The notes under the pieces: model-generated
Databases searched by the model: none
What the model was told of the DNA's origin: nothing
What the model saw: only the letters and a program-made list of their open reading frames with translations
In this document: one piece after another, positions 16,762 to 25,998 of the stretch
How the letters are laid out: each line of letters begins with the position of its first letter
How positions within the stretch are numbered: the stretch's first letter is position 1
Position numbers and translations under genes: made by a program
Source of the DNA: Methanolobus bombayensis
GTDB taxonomy: Archaea; Halobacteriota; Methanosarcinia; Methanosarcinales; Methanosarcinaceae
NCBI RefSeq assembly: GCF_017873415.1
Contig: NZ_JAGGKD010000001.1
Coordinates: forward strand, 1 to 64,000
DNA length: 64,000 bases
Direction: 5' to 3'

Positions 16762-17241
16762 ATGAGCGGAAGAGTCTGGAAATTCGGAGATGACGTTGAT
16801 ACGGATGCTGTAATTCCGGGTAGGTATTTGATAATGAATACTCCTGAAGAGCTTGCAGCACATGCTTTTGAAGGTGTAAGGCCTGAGTTCCCTGAAGAGG
16901 TCAGGGAAGGTGACATTATCGTTGCTGGTAATAATTTTGGATGCGGTTCTTCAAGAGAACACGCTCCTATAGCTCTTAAAGGAACAAAGATTAACTGTGT
17001 GATTGCAAAGTCCTTTGCACGTATCTTTTTCAGAAATTCTATAAATATCGGTGTTGCACTGCTTGAGTGCCCTGATACCGACAAGATAGATGATGGTGAT
17101 GAGCTTGATGTTGACTTTGCAACAGGTGTAATCAAGAATGTAACAAAGGGTGAAGAGTACCAGGCTACACCTCTGCCGGAATTTGTAAGGGGCATAATGG
17201 ATGCCGGTGGACTCATCGAATATACAAGGCAGATAATCTGA
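16762..17241 (+). CDS. leuD: 3-isopropylmalate dehydratase small subunit
   Basis: Small subunit of the aconitase-type dehydratase that isomerises 2-isopropylmalate to 3-isopropylmalate in leucine synthesis; it pairs with a large LeuC subunit encoded elsewhere. The swivelling domain motifs [12 protein letters not shown] and [17 protein letters not shown] are present; length 159 is normal. The residues after the loop (YLIM rather than YLRT) fit isopropylmalate isomerase rather than methanogen homoaconitase, as the two are distinguished in methanogens, and the adjacent leuB agrees. Either role in 2-oxoacid elongation remains possible. Confidence 0.85.
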   Translation: MSGRVWKFGDDVDTDAVIPGRYLIMNTPEELAAHAFEGVRPEFPEEVREGDIIVAGNNFGCGSSREHAPIALKGTKINCVIAKSFARIFFRNSINIGVALLECPDTDKIDDGDELDVDFATGVIKNVTKGEEYQATPLPEFVRGIMDAGGLIEYTRQII

Positions 17242-17264
17242 TATTAATTAAAGTAGGAATAATT

Positions 17265-18392
17265 ATGACACAGTACAAAATACCTGTAATACCAGGAGAC
17301 GGTATCGGACCTGAGATCATTGCCGAAGGACGTAAGGTAATCGATGCTGCAGGTGAGAAATTCGGTTTCGATGTTGACTGGGTGGAGTTTCCACACGGAG
17401 CAGATCACTATCTTGAAACAGGGGAGCTTATCTCTGAGGATTCCCTGAAAGAGCTTTCAGGTTACAAAGGGATTTTCCTTGGTTCAATCGGAGATGACAG
17501 GATCGCACCAGGTGTACTTGAAAAAGGTATTCTGCTTGCTGCAAGGTTCTATTTTGACCAGTATGTGAACCTTCGTCCTATTAAGCTTCTTGATGGTGTC
17601 TGGTGCCCTCTTAAGGACAAGAAACCTGCAGACATTGACTTTACAGTTGTAAGGGAAAACACCGAGGACTTTTACATCGGTATTGGCGGGCGTGCAAAGT
17701 CAGGTGCCAGCAAGGACCTGCTTGAGGTTCACAGGACACTTTACAACGCAAAGTTCGGTCTTGATATTGAGACAGACAGCGAGGAGATCGGATACCAGAT
17801 AGGTATGATCTCAAAGGAAGGTACACAGAGGGTAATTGAATACTCCTTTGACCTGGCTGAGAAGAGGGATAAACATGTCTCATCAGTTGACAAGGCAAAC
17901 GTTCTTTCAGACATCTATGGTTTTTGGAGGGAGGAATTCAATGCTGTTGCAGCAAAGCACCCTGATATAAAAACCGACTTCAATTTCGTTGATGCTATTA
18001 CAATGTGGTTCGTAAAGAATCCTGAGTGGTTCGATGTTGTTGTAACACCAAACATGTTCGGTGACATTATCACTGACCTCGGCGCAATGGTACAGGGCGG
18101 TCTTGGACTTGCACCTGGAGGAAACATCAACCCTGAAGGTACCAGTATGTTTGAGCCAATTCACGGTTCAGCACCAAAGTACAAGGGACAGAACAAGGTC
18201 AATCCTATCGCAACCATATGGGCAGGTGCAATGCTCATCGAGCAGATGGGTGAAAAAGAAGCCGCAGATTCTATTGTTTCAGCTATTGAGACCAACATAA
18301 GTGAAGCAAAGGTCCAGACCTACGACATGGGTGGATCAGCAGGCACATCAGATGTTGGTGACGATATCGCAAGGATTGTTCTTGGAAAATAA
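17265..18392 (+). CDS. leuB: 3-isopropylmalate dehydrogenase
   Basis: NAD-dependent oxidative decarboxylation of 3-isopropylmalate to 2-oxoisocaproate. GDGIGPEI is at the N-terminus, [14 protein letters not shown] is the substrate loop and the NAD-binding region includes [20 protein letters not shown] (about 297-316). [19 protein letters not shown] supplies metal-binding Asp residues. The 375 residues resemble archaeal LeuB-type beta-decarboxylating dehydrogenases. It is 23 bp behind leuD and likely cotranscribed; a hairpin terminator follows. Confidence 0.88.
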   Translation: MTQYKIPVIPGDGIGPEIIAEGRKVIDAAGEKFGFDVDWVEFPHGADHYLETGELISEDSLKELSGYKGIFLGSIGDDRIAPGVLEKGILLAARFYFDQYVNLRPIKLLDGVWCPLKDKKPADIDFTVVRENTEDFYIGIGGRAKSGASKDLLEVHRTLYNAKFGLDIETDSEEIGYQIGMISKEGTQRVIEYSFDLAEKRDKHVSSVDKANVLSDIYGFWREEFNAVAAKHPDIKTDFNFVDAITMWFVKNPEWFDVVVTPNMFGDIITDLGAMVQGGLGLAPGGNINPEGTSMFEPIHGSAPKYKGQNKVNPIATIWAGAMLIEQMGEKEAADSIVSAIETNISEAKVQTYDMGGSAGTSDVGDDIARIVLGK

Positions 18393-18402
18393 ATACTTCT
18401 TT

Positions 18403-18432
18403 TGCATCCTTTGTGGATGCATTTTCTCTTTT
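18403..18432 (+). terminator. leuB terminator
   Basis: Stem TGCATCC/GGATGCA with a 5-nt loop, followed by TTTTCTCTTTT, 10 bp after the leuB stop. Confidence 0.7.
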
Positions 18433-18576
18433 CGTTCGATTTAACTTCATTAGTTGAAATTATTTTTCATGTTGTTGGCATTTTTTTCTTTAAACCGGGT
18501 GCTAGCGATTTATTTTATATATTTTTATTTTTTTATGTAGATTAGTTATAGATTACTTTATTTGAATCGTTGCTTT

Positions 18577-18634
18577 TATATATAATGGCAAAATTGTCGA
18601 ACATGTGACTAAATTGCACTATATGTGGCAATTT
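18577..18634 (+). promoter_or_regulatory. TATA box and inverted repeat before the corrinoid-like gene
   Basis: TTTATATATAATG (about 18576-18588) is a strong TATA box, predicting initiation near 18605-18612. The inverted repeat AAATTGC (18611-18617) and GCAATTT (18628-18634) with a 10-nt spacer lies at the start of the transcript. It could be an operator or a 5' hairpin. Confidence 0.45.
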
Positions 18635-18667
18635 AGAATGTGCAAATCCAAGCAGAGGGTTGATACC

Positions 18668-19186
18668 TTGTCTCAGGGAAAAACAATTACGGAACTTGTA
18701 AATGAAGCAAAGAGTTCGATACTGGACTTTGATGAGAAAGGGGCAGAAAAAGCAGCAAAAGAAGCCCTTGAATTGGGTTATGACATAAACGAAATTATAG
18801 AGAAGGGATTTCTCGAAGGCATGAAAGCAATTGGGGACATGTTTGAAGAGGGAAACGCATGTCTCCTACATATTTTTGCAGCAGCCGACACAATGGATGC
18901 AGGTATTGCTGTGTTTGAGGATTGTGAGGAATATAACAAACTTAGCAAAAACATGGCAATTGAACTTGTCAGGGAAGATCAGAGAGATGACAAGATAGAT
19001 GTTCTTGAGACCATGTTCCGGATAAACGGATATGATGTGGTTGAAATTCCTGATGATATATCTATAGTTGATTTTCTTGAAAAGGATAAAGCATTTGTTA
19101 GCATTCCCGATTCCTGCAAGGCAGAGATCATGGAGAAGATTGCTGCCAATCCGGGAATAACAACTTTCCAGCTCAGTGAAATGTGA
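18668..19186 (+). CDS. corrinoid-protein-like protein lacking the cobalt-ligand His
   Basis: Residues about 1-85 match the helical cap domain of methanogen corrinoid proteins (MtmC/MtbC/MttC type), including EIIEKGFLEGMKAIGDMFEEG and LLHIFAAADTMDAG. The following Rossmann-like part should carry D-x-H-x-x-G. Here the equivalent stretch reads EDQRDDK: the His that coordinates cobalt and the Gly are absent and one residue is missing. The domain also ends early after a NGYDVVEIPDDISIVDFL segment. TTG 18668 is chosen because GAGGGTTGAT precedes it; a longer frame from 18605 would start at the predicted transcript start. No methyltransferase gene is adjacent. A regulatory or scaffold role is possible. 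Confidence 0.65.
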   Translation: MSQGKTITELVNEAKSSILDFDEKGAEKAAKEALELGYDINEIIEKGFLEGMKAIGDMFEEGNACLLHIFAAADTMDAGIAVFEDCEEYNKLSKNMAIELVREDQRDDKIDVLETMFRINGYDVVEIPDDISIVDFLEKDKAFVSIPDSCKAEIMEKIAANPGITTFQLSEM

Positions 19187-19404
19187 GTAATTTTTGGTAC
19201 TTTTTCTTTTATTTTACCTTTTTTGATTGCAGTAATTTTTACTTTATCATCATCATCATTGTGATTAGATGCTTTAGGATAGATATTTTTATATAGTGTT
19301 ATATTCACCCTTTAGATGTAAACTTGTGGCGTAACGGGCTGTAGAGTTAATAACAGAAAAACGGACCTTTAGTCAGAGTTAAATTAAAGGAGTGTGAAAC
19401 TCAT

Positions 19405-19704
19405 ATGGCAAAAACAATTGAAGAACTGGAAAATGACCTTGATGTCATGAATGAGATGTTTCGTAAGTACGTAAAACTCTCTCTAAATTACCAGCAGCAG
19501 ATAAACAACGCAGATATTCCTGAAAAACAGCGTAAAGCTCTTATGGAAAAACTGGAAGTTGAAAATGAAAAGGTCCGGAAGGCAAAAGAGCAGATGGAGA
19601 AATTCGAGAAAACTATCGAGGCTCTTAAGAATTCCAATGATAAATTAAAAGAGGTAGCTTCCTGTAAGGAAGAACCTGTAGAATATCTTGTGGCTTACAA
19701 CTAA
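19405..19704 (+). CDS. small coiled-coil protein, unknown function
   Basis: 99 residues, almost entirely charged helix. About residues 3-85 show heptad spacing of Leu/Ile/Met among Glu and Lys (VENEKVRKAKEQMEKFEKTI), predicting a long coiled coil. The C-terminus ends CKEEPVEYLVAYN with a single Cys. ATG 19405 follows AGGAGTGTGAAAC, a good SD. It is downstream of the corrinoid-like gene on the same strand but 218 bp away, with an AT-rich promoter between. I do not recognise a family. Confidence 0.65.
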   Translation: MAKTIEELENDLDVMNEMFRKYVKLSLNYQQQINNADIPEKQRKALMEKLEVENEKVRKAKEQMEKFEKTIEALKNSNDKLKEVASCKEEPVEYLVAYN

Positions 19705-19743
19705 GCCACTCTGGCTACTTTTATATCGGTATTAGAATCAGAA

Positions 19744-20448
19744 TCAGTTTATGATCCTTGTGCCCAAATAAACATCTTTTTTATCTTCAGTTTTCTTACT
19801 TTCATCACGAATGACCTTCAGTACATCCTGTGGATTACTACCATCCATAACAATTGTCTCAATGTTGCAGCGTTCAATGATCTTTGCAGCAAGAGGATCA
19901 ACAGGTGACTTTGAACCGGCTTTCATTTCAGTGACCATGACAGTGTTTACAAGCTCTTTAGCTGTCATTTTCTCATATTTGATAGCTTTAGGATCCTTGC
20001 GAGGGTCTGCTGAATAGACACCATCTACTGCTGTTGCTATCACTAGAAGTTTTGCACCCAGATATTCTGTAAGGATCGCTGCTACAGCATCGGTAGTCTG
20101 TCCGGGAATAACTCCTCCCATTACAAGGATCTTGCCGGAGGAGAGCTTGTCCTGTGCTTCCTTGTAGTCCTTTGGAGGCTCTGGATATGCAGCATCTCCA
20201 AGTGCAGAAATGAGGAGTTTTGCATTGAGGCGGGTGATATCTATTCCAAGATAGTCACATTCAACTTCGTTGGCACCGGTACTTCGTGCAACATTGATAT
20301 AATCCCTTGCAGCTGCACCGCCACCTGTAACGATAACTATATTATGCTCTTTTGCAAGTTCTTTCAGAGCATCAGCATATCCCTTAAAACTGTCAGGGTT
20401 GAGTTCTTTTGCCAGTATTGATCCACCGACTGATAATACGATTAACAT
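19744..20448 (-). CDS. pyrH: UMP kinase
   Basis: Phosphorylates UMP to UDP. 234 residues of the amino-acid-kinase fold, archaeal UMP kinase length. The N-terminal phosphate loop is LSVGGSILAKELNP. IVTGGGAAARDYINVAR (about 40-56) and the LLVIATAVDGVYSADPRKDP stretch (about 135-154) are typical of the family. It follows the OB-fold protein gene by 8 bp on the same strand, suggesting one transcript. Confidence 0.92.
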   Translation of the reverse strand: MLIVLSVGGSILAKELNPDSFKGYADALKELAKEHNIVIVTGGGAAARDYINVARSTGANEVECDYLGIDITRLNAKLLISALGDAAYPEPPKDYKEAQDKLSSGKILVMGGVIPGQTTDAVAAILTEYLGAKLLVIATAVDGVYSADPRKDPKAIKYEKMTAKELVNTVMVTEMKAGSKSPVDPLAAKIIERCNIETIVMDGSNPQDVLKVIRDESKKTEDKKDVYLGTRIIN

Positions 20449-20456
20449 GATGATCT

Positions 20457-21197
20457 CTAGTCGTTACGCTGTTTTGATTTTAAAAGTAACGCCATGGACA
20501 ATATTGCAATAGCTCCGAAAAGTGATGAAAATCCGGGAACAAGTGTGGAAATTGACAGTGGTGATTTGTTTAATCCCATTGTTTCACTGTGAAGTATTTT
20601 TCCGTTATAAAGTCCTATGACTTTGGTATTGTCTCCAACTTCAAGTTCAGTGGAACCATAGAAAAACACTTTAAGGGTGTTTCCTTCTTCGTCCTCTACA
20701 ATAACCGTATATCTTCCCATACTAGTTTCAATACTTGTAAGGTTGCCGGTTACTGTTATGTATTTTCCATTGTATGCTGCGGTGTCTGTAACAACATCAC
20801 TTATATTTACAAGTCCCATATCCTGTGTAGGGTAATGGAGTACATAACTGGGAGTTAGTATACTATCGCCAAGCGGGTCATATATAAATTCACCTGTAAC
20901 CATTATCTGATCGCTTACATTGAAGCCTTCAAAAAGTTCAATCTTCGTAATATCAATTTTCAATGGATCAGAAGTGTCATCGTCAATAGTTGCAGATTGT
21001 TTGTCAAGTTCCGTGATATTTCCGACGACACTTATCTTTCGATAAGCCATTGTACTATCATAAACAGAAGGGTCTTCATTGATCTTGGATATTGGCACAA
21101 TCTCCAGTTCAAACATTGAAGCATATGCACAAGTGGCAGTACAACTGAGCAACAGCAGTGCCATAAATATCGTTCTCATCATACTGACTTTTAGCAT
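20457..21197 (-). CDS. secreted OB-fold-type protein with PGF-CTERM anchor
   Basis: 246 residues. A signal peptide (about 5-27, FMALLLLSCTATCAYA) is followed by two beta-rich units resembling OB folds (about 45-120 and 130-205; VVGNITELDKQSATIDDD and TVTGNLTSIETSMGRYTVIV). The C-terminus has PGF followed by a hydrophobic helix and a basic KSKQRND tail, i.e. the PGF-CTERM signal processed by archaeosortase A. The product should be lipid-anchored at the outer face. The start may be at Met6 or Met7. Located 8 bp upstream of pyrH. Confidence 0.7.
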   Translation of the reverse strand: MLKVSMMRTIFMALLLLSCTATCAYASMFELEIVPISKINEDPSVYDSTMAYRKISVVGNITELDKQSATIDDDTSDPLKIDITKIELFEGFNVSDQIMVTGEFIYDPLGDSILTPSYVLHYPTQDMGLVNISDVVTDTAAYNGKYITVTGNLTSIETSMGRYTVIVEDEEGNTLKVFFYGSTELEVGDNTKVIGLYNGKILHSETMGLNKSPLSISTLVPGFSSLFGAIAILSMALLLKSKQRND

Positions 21198-21346
21198 AGT
21201 ATCACATTCATCTGGTTTTAATACTAGTTAAGTTATTTAATTATATATATTTTGCACTGGGTATAATTTTTGTAAGTTCCAGGTGCCAGAAAAAGATCGG
21301 ATAAAAAAAGAATAGAAAAGAAAAAAGTTTGGAATAGATTTACATC

Positions 21347-21523
21347 TTATTCCATTGCGATTGCGTCTGTTGGGCAGACGTCAACACATGCACCGCAGTC
21401 AAGGCACTCGCCTGCATCTACGATTGCGATGTTTTCACCGTTGAGTGTGATTGCCTCCGCTGGGCACTCATCTACACAGGTTCCGCATCCTACACATTCA
21501 TCGACAGTAATAATTGCTACCAT
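21347..21523 (-). CDS. 2[4Fe-4S] ferredoxin
   Basis: A 58-residue ORF. Two motifs, [12 protein letters not shown] (Cys10, 13, 16, 20) and [12 protein letters not shown] (Cys40, 43, 46, 50), each bind one [4Fe-4S] cluster through CxxCxxCxxxCP. The protein is very acidic and small, as for clostridial-type ferredoxins that carry electrons for CO dehydrogenase and related methanogen enzymes; its exact partner cannot be told. An SD (AGGAGCG) lies 9 nt before ATG. Monocistronic. Confidence 0.95.
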   Translation of the reverse strand: MVAIITVDECVGCGTCVDECPAEAITLNGENIAIVDAGECLDCGACVDVCPTDAIAME

Positions 21524-21807
21524 TTTGTTTTACGCTCCTTTAGTTGTATAACAATATGCTATTGCATTTGTATATTTCACTAGAGTATATTAGTTGAACT
21601 CTACACTCTATCATAACAGAAGTGAGATAAAAAGTTATCGTTATTCAAATGAAACAATGGACACTGCTATTTTATTGTTGTACTGGATGGATGTTTTAAT
21701 ATCCTGATTTTTCATGTAGTTTAGATTATTATGATGCTTGTATACTGGTACTGAATATATTAGTTTAATTAAGATTAATTTATATAGTTCTTCTCAAAAT
21801 TTGACTT
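21524..21807. promoter_or_regulatory. divergent promoter region, ferredoxin / pilin genes
   Basis: 284 bp without a gene. AT-rich; TTTATATAG at about 21779 is a TATA box for the pilin gene, some 28 bp before its GTG, which would make that mRNA nearly leaderless. The ferredoxin promoter should be in the left part (TATGCTATTGCATTTGTATATTT). Confidence 0.45.
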
Positions 21808-22449
21808 GTGGCCAAACAAAATTTGAATATTGCACAGCATAATTGTGGAATCTCTCCAGTATTGGGTGTTATAATAATGGTGTTACTTACTGTAATCCTT
21901 GCAGGAATTACTGTCTCTGCAGTTTATAGTGATGATATGCTAGCATCATTGAAACCAACTCCTGTGGCAAACATTGATGTTGTCTCCGCAGAAGGTGGTT
22001 TTCCAAAATATCCTAATTATGTGAAATATGAAGATAATTTCGTTCACATGAGGCATGTGGCAGGAGAGCCACTACCACTGGATTCCATTAAAATAGAAAT
22101 TAATGGATGTGGGAGTGCCTATGAAGGTGTAGTTCCTCATGGGACTTTGCATACAGGTGATATTCACATTAGTTACGAAAATCTTAATTTTGATGGTAAG
22201 GATTCAGACTATTCATCTAACAACCAGGTTCTTTCAGATGGAATGTGGTCAGCAGGTGAAGAACTAGTTCTGAACGGACAGGATGGAATTTCCAGCAGTT
22301 CAACTGTTTCAGTTACTATCAATGGAATCACAAACACATCAAATAATTATGGTCTGAAAGAAGAAGAAATCGTATCTATTAAAATACTTGACAGGAAAAC
22401 CAAGCGTATTATTGCTGAATCTGAATGTCAGGTGACTCTGGCAGAATGA
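21808..22449 (+). CDS. archaeal type IV pilin-like protein (DUF1628 N-terminus)
   Basis: 213 residues from GTG 21808. The N-terminus has the class III signal arrangement: a polar leader ending CGISPVLGVIIMVLLTVILAG, with a hydrophobic helix at about 16-38, as in archaeal pilins processed by a prepilin peptidase. The rest is a beta-rich, acidic, secreted domain with NxS/T sites and the DGMWSAGEELVLN motif common in these proteins. Likely forms or decorates a surface filament. No other pilus gene is nearby. The TATA box is close, so the transcript is probably leaderless. Confidence 0.75.
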   Translation: MAKQNLNIAQHNCGISPVLGVIIMVLLTVILAGITVSAVYSDDMLASLKPTPVANIDVVSAEGGFPKYPNYVKYEDNFVHMRHVAGEPLPLDSIKIEINGCGSAYEGVVPHGTLHTGDIHISYENLNFDGKDSDYSSNNQVLSDGMWSAGEELVLNGQDGISSSSTVSVTINGITNTSNNYGLKEEEIVSIKILDRKTKRIIAESECQVTLAE

Positions 22450-22498
22450 TAAATCCTTATCAAAACCGTTTAAGTAATGTGAGCTCGTAGGTAGTGCG

Positions 22499-24682
22499 AT
22501 GAGCGGCAAAACCGGATACATGAAATATTTCCCAAAGGAAACCTGCTACCCAAACCAGCAGGATGCAATGGATAAGATCCATGCTTCTCTCATAAATAAG
22601 GAAATCATACTTTTTGAAGGAGCATGTGGTACAGGTAAGACACTCAGTGCGCTTGCACCTGCACTAAATGTCGGGAAACAACTTCAGAAAACCGTGATAA
22701 TTGCAACGAACGTTCATCAGCAGATGGTTCAGTTCATTAATGAAGCACGAGAGATCAAGCAGACAAATGATCTTAAGGTTGCAGTGGTAAAAGGTAAATC
22801 CACAATGTGTCCAAATGAGACTGATTATGAAGAATGCAGGCTCAAGCGTGAGAATACATTCGAACTTCTGGAAACTGAAAGAGAACTCGCTCTTAAGAAA
22901 CAGGAAATGAAGTCTGCGTATGAGAATTATAAAAAATCAAAGGATCCTGCTCTTATAGCATTACGTGATGCTCTTTCCAAGGAACTTGAAGTTGCAGAGG
23001 AAAAAACAACTGAGCTTCGAAAACGCTCATGTAATGAGCTTTATGAGGTTCTGCGCTATGATGGTGAAGCTTTCAGGCAATGGTTGTTCTCAGATGTACG
23101 CACCCCTGAGGAGGTCAATGATTATGCCTTCCAGAAAGGAATGTGTGGATACGAACTGTTGAAACGTGAACTGAAACATGCAGACCTTCTTATATGTAAC
23201 TTCCACCATGTGCTCAATTCCGATATTTTCATGACCGTGCTCAACTGGCTTGAAAAAGAGCCGCAGGATGTCATTGTGATCTTTGACGAAGCACACAACA
23301 TCGAATCTGCAGCCAGGTCACATTCATCTATTACAATCACAGAGCACACATTGGAAAAAGCAATCTCAGAGGTCGAGGCAAATATTGATATAATGCCGGA
23401 TGGGGGCATCCATAACCTTCTGAAGATACTGTCCGATGTGATGCGAGATATCTATAACAACCGTTTCAAGTTCGGTGAAAGAGAACGTGTCGGAAGACAC
23501 TGGTACGACATGCGTATAAGTGACCCTTATGAGCGTAACGATATGGTCAGAGGCAAATTCCTGAGACAGGCACAGGAAGCAAGCTTTGGTGACGAAGCTG
23601 CGATACAGGCAACTCTTTCTGAAGCAAGCGAATTCGGAGCTATGCTTGATGACAACTATCGTGAACAATATAAAAAGGGACTTACAGGTGTCCTGAAACG
23701 TTCACAAATAAGATATGCGGCAGATTTTCTTTCATCATATCTTGTGTTGTCAAATAACCTGAACTACTATCCAGTATTGAATGTCAGGCGTGACCTCAAT
23801 GATGAGATATACGGTCGTATCGAACTTTTCACATGTATTCCAAAGAATGTAACCGAACCACTTTTCGATTCAGTATTCTCGGCTGTTCTAATGTCTGCAA
23901 CCCTGCGTCCTTTTGAAATGATAAAATCCACTCTTGGAATTGCAAGACCTACGTGTGAACTGTCATATGGAACTTCATTTCCCGAAGAAAAGCGACTTAC
24001 ACTTACAGTTTCAGTGCCTCCTCTGTTTGCAAAGACAAGGGATGACCCACAGACACTTCAGGCACTGGAGGAAGTTCTTTTTGATTCCATTGAGCAGACG
24101 GAAGGTAATGTGATTATCTTTTTCCAAAGCTCTTTTGAGGCAAGAAGGTACTACAATAAGCTGGAAAAACGCCTTAATATTCCTGTTTTCCTTGATGAGG
24201 TGGGTGTTTCATCTCAGGAAATACGTGAAGATTTCTTCAGGATGGGTGAATCAGGTGGTAAGGCGGTACTTGTCTCATATATCTGGGGAACTCTAAGTGA
24301 GGGAATTGACTACCGCGATGGCCGGGGCAGGACAGTAATTATAGTAGGTGTCGGTTATCCTGCCCTGAATGACAGGATGAATGCTGTGGAATCTGCCTAC
24401 GATCATACATTTGGTTATGGCGCTGGCTGGGAATTTGCAGTTCAGGTCCCTACTATCCGCAAGATTCGTCAGGCCATGGGGAGAGTTGTACGTTCTCCGG
24501 TTGATTATGGTGTGAGAATTCTTCTTGATGGTCGCTATACTAGTGATGCACCCAGGAAATTTGGAAAATTCTCTGTGTTTGAGATGTTCCCTGATGATGA
24601 AAGGGAAGAATTCATTGATGTAGACCCTGAAAAGGTAAAATATTCCCTGATGAACTTTTTCCAGGATAATTCTGAAAATTAG
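22499..24682 (+). CDS. XPD/Rad3-family Fe-S DNA helicase
   Basis: Superfamily 2 5'-3' helicase of the XPD/DinG group. Walker A GACGTGKT is at 41-48 and the DEAH box (FDEAH) at 262-266. Between them, Cys104, Cys113, Cys178 and Cys216 are the four ligands of the [4Fe-4S] cluster that XPD needs for unwinding. Helicase motifs IV-VI are visible as GNVIIFFQSSFEARRYY, WGTLSEGIDYRDGRGR and IRQAMGRVVRSPVDYG with the arginine finger. Length 727 is normal. Probable role in nucleotide-excision repair or structure resolution. SD GTAGGTAGTG precedes ATG. Confidence 0.92.
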   Translation: MSGKTGYMKYFPKETCYPNQQDAMDKIHASLINKEIILFEGACGTGKTLSALAPALNVGKQLQKTVIIATNVHQQMVQFINEAREIKQTNDLKVAVVKGKSTMCPNETDYEECRLKRENTFELLETERELALKKQEMKSAYENYKKSKDPALIALRDALSKELEVAEEKTTELRKRSCNELYEVLRYDGEAFRQWLFSDVRTPEEVNDYAFQKGMCGYELLKRELKHADLLICNFHHVLNSDIFMTVLNWLEKEPQDVIVIFDEAHNIESAARSHSSITITEHTLEKAISEVEANIDIMPDGGIHNLLKILSDVMRDIYNNRFKFGERERVGRHWYDMRISDPYERNDMVRGKFLRQAQEASFGDEAAIQATLSEASEFGAMLDDNYREQYKKGLTGVLKRSQIRYAADFLSSYLVLSNNLNYYPVLNVRRDLNDEIYGRIELFTCIPKNVTEPLFDSVFSAVLMSATLRPFEMIKSTLGIARPTCELSYGTSFPEEKRLTLTVSVPPLFAKTRDDPQTLQALEEVLFDSIEQTEGNVIIFFQSSFEARRYYNKLEKRLNIPVFLDEVGVSSQEIREDFFRMGESGGKAVLVSYIWGTLSEGIDYRDGRGRTVIIVGVGYPALNDRMNAVESAYDHTFGYGAGWEFAVQVPTIRKIRQAMGRVVRSPVDYGVRILLDGRYTSDAPRKFGKFSVFEMFPDDEREEFIDVDPEKVKYSLMNFFQDNSEN

Positions 24683-24813
24683 GATATTCCTGCTTTCTTA
24701 AGCTATTGTACTTCATATATCTATAGGGCTACTTCTATATATTTTAAAGACACTTTTTTAGCAGGAACTAATATTACCTATAAAGGTAGATTTATTCTAA
24801 GGGGTTTTAGTAA

Positions 24814-25224
24814 ATGGCATTAGAAGATCTAATGAAAGAAGTATCCGGAGAGCTTGAAAGACTTGTTAGCACAAAGACCGTTGTCGGGGAGGCTATGGTT
24901 GTGGGAGAGACAACTATTATTCCTGTCACCAAGGTTTCATTTGGATTTGGAACCGGCGGCGGTGAAGGTAAGAAAATGGGTGAGGAAGAAGGCTTTGGCG
25001 GTGGTGGCGGTGCCGGTGCGAAGATAGAACCTGTTGCATTCATTGTAATATCTCCGGAAGGCACAAAACTCATGACCCTGTCTGGACAGACAGATTTCGG
25101 AAAGATTCTTGAATCGGTACCCGGGCTCATTGAGAAAGTCAAGTCAATGAAGAAGTCAAAGAAAGAAGACAGTTGTGAAGGCGATGAACCTTGCGAGGGT
25201 TCAAAAGAGTCTTCTGAAGACTGA
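24814..25224 (+). CDS. GerW/YtfJ-family protein
   Basis: 136 residues matching the GerW (YtfJ) family first known from Bacillus spores: VGEAMVVGETTIIPVTKVSFGFG near the N-terminus, a Gly-rich loop (GGGGGAGAKIEPVAFIVI, about 66-83), then a charged tail. In an archaeon it cannot have a spore role. The next gene is DUF2953, the same neighbour as in Bacillus (ytfI-ytfJ), pointing to a shared, unexplained function. The C-terminus has CEGDEPCEG, two Cys in an acidic context. A TATA box (TATATATTTTAAAG) lies about 70 bp upstream. Confidence 0.88.
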   Translation: MALEDLMKEVSGELERLVSTKTVVGEAMVVGETTIIPVTKVSFGFGTGGGEGKKMGEEEGFGGGGGAGAKIEPVAFIVISPEGTKLMTLSGQTDFGKILESVPGLIEKVKSMKKSKKEDSCEGDEPCEGSKESSED

Positions 25225-25263
25225 TATTTTCTTTTTTACTGACAGACATACACAGGAGCAGAT

Positions 25264-25971
25264 ATGCTATCGATTCTAACGTTTATACTGCTTCTTATTG
25301 TATTTTTAGTTCTCTTAGTCCTGTTTGCAGCAATTGATGTTGTTTTTGATATAAAGGGTTCGGGCGTTTCTGTAGAACATAGTGTTATTGTTCACTGGTT
25401 GTTGTTTTCCAGACAGGTGAGCCCTGAGCTGGAAAATGAAGATAAGTATAAGAATGATTCATCGTCGGATGAGTTTTCAAATGAGGTAAAAGATGCGGAG
25501 AACTTTGTTACGGAAAAGGTAAAAGGACATTTTCAGGAATCTGAGAAAAAGAAAAAAGAGAAGAAAAAAAAGTCAATTGATATGACATATTCCGAGATGA
25601 TAAAGGCTTTCAGGAAATTGAGGAATCCGATTTTTCTATTCATCAAGGGACTTATTTGTTCTGTAAAGATACCTGATGCAAGGATAAATGCGGTATATGG
25701 ATTTCCTGATCCTTCATATACAGGAGTAGCATGTGGCTATTCTCATGCATTGATAGCTTTTATGGCAAGCAACTTTGAAAATCTTAAAATGGATCTTGTG
25801 CCGGATTTTGTGGATGAAAAGATTGAATTTGATATGTCGGGTAAACTCCGTATAAGATTGTATCGTTTTATCCCTGTAATATTAAGATTTGTATTTAACA
25901 GGAGTGTACTGAGCTTTTCATGGGGCTTTTTTATTAAAAAATATTACAGAAAATCAAGTGGTAATCTTTAA
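25264..25971 (+). CDS. DUF2953 membrane-anchored protein
   Basis: 235 residues. One N-terminal membrane helix (about 2-26, ILTFILLLIVFLVLLVLFAA) is followed by a beta strand region, a highly charged Lys/Glu stretch (about 60-105), and the DUF2953 core (KIPDARINAVYGFPDPSYTGVACGYSHALIAFM, about 137-169). The C-terminal part ends with a basic hydrophobic RSVLSFSWGFFIKKYYRK segment. It follows the gerW-like gene by 39 bp, matching the ytfI-ytfJ pairing of firmicutes. Function unknown. Confidence 0.8.
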   Translation: MLSILTFILLLIVFLVLLVLFAAIDVVFDIKGSGVSVEHSVIVHWLLFSRQVSPELENEDKYKNDSSSDEFSNEVKDAENFVTEKVKGHFQESEKKKKEKKKKSIDMTYSEMIKAFRKLRNPIFLFIKGLICSVKIPDARINAVYGFPDPSYTGVACGYSHALIAFMASNFENLKMDLVPDFVDEKIEFDMSGKLRIRLYRFIPVILRFVFNRSVLSFSWGFFIKKYYRKSSGNL

Positions 25972-25998
25972 TAGTATGTGCCACTGATAACCCATGAC

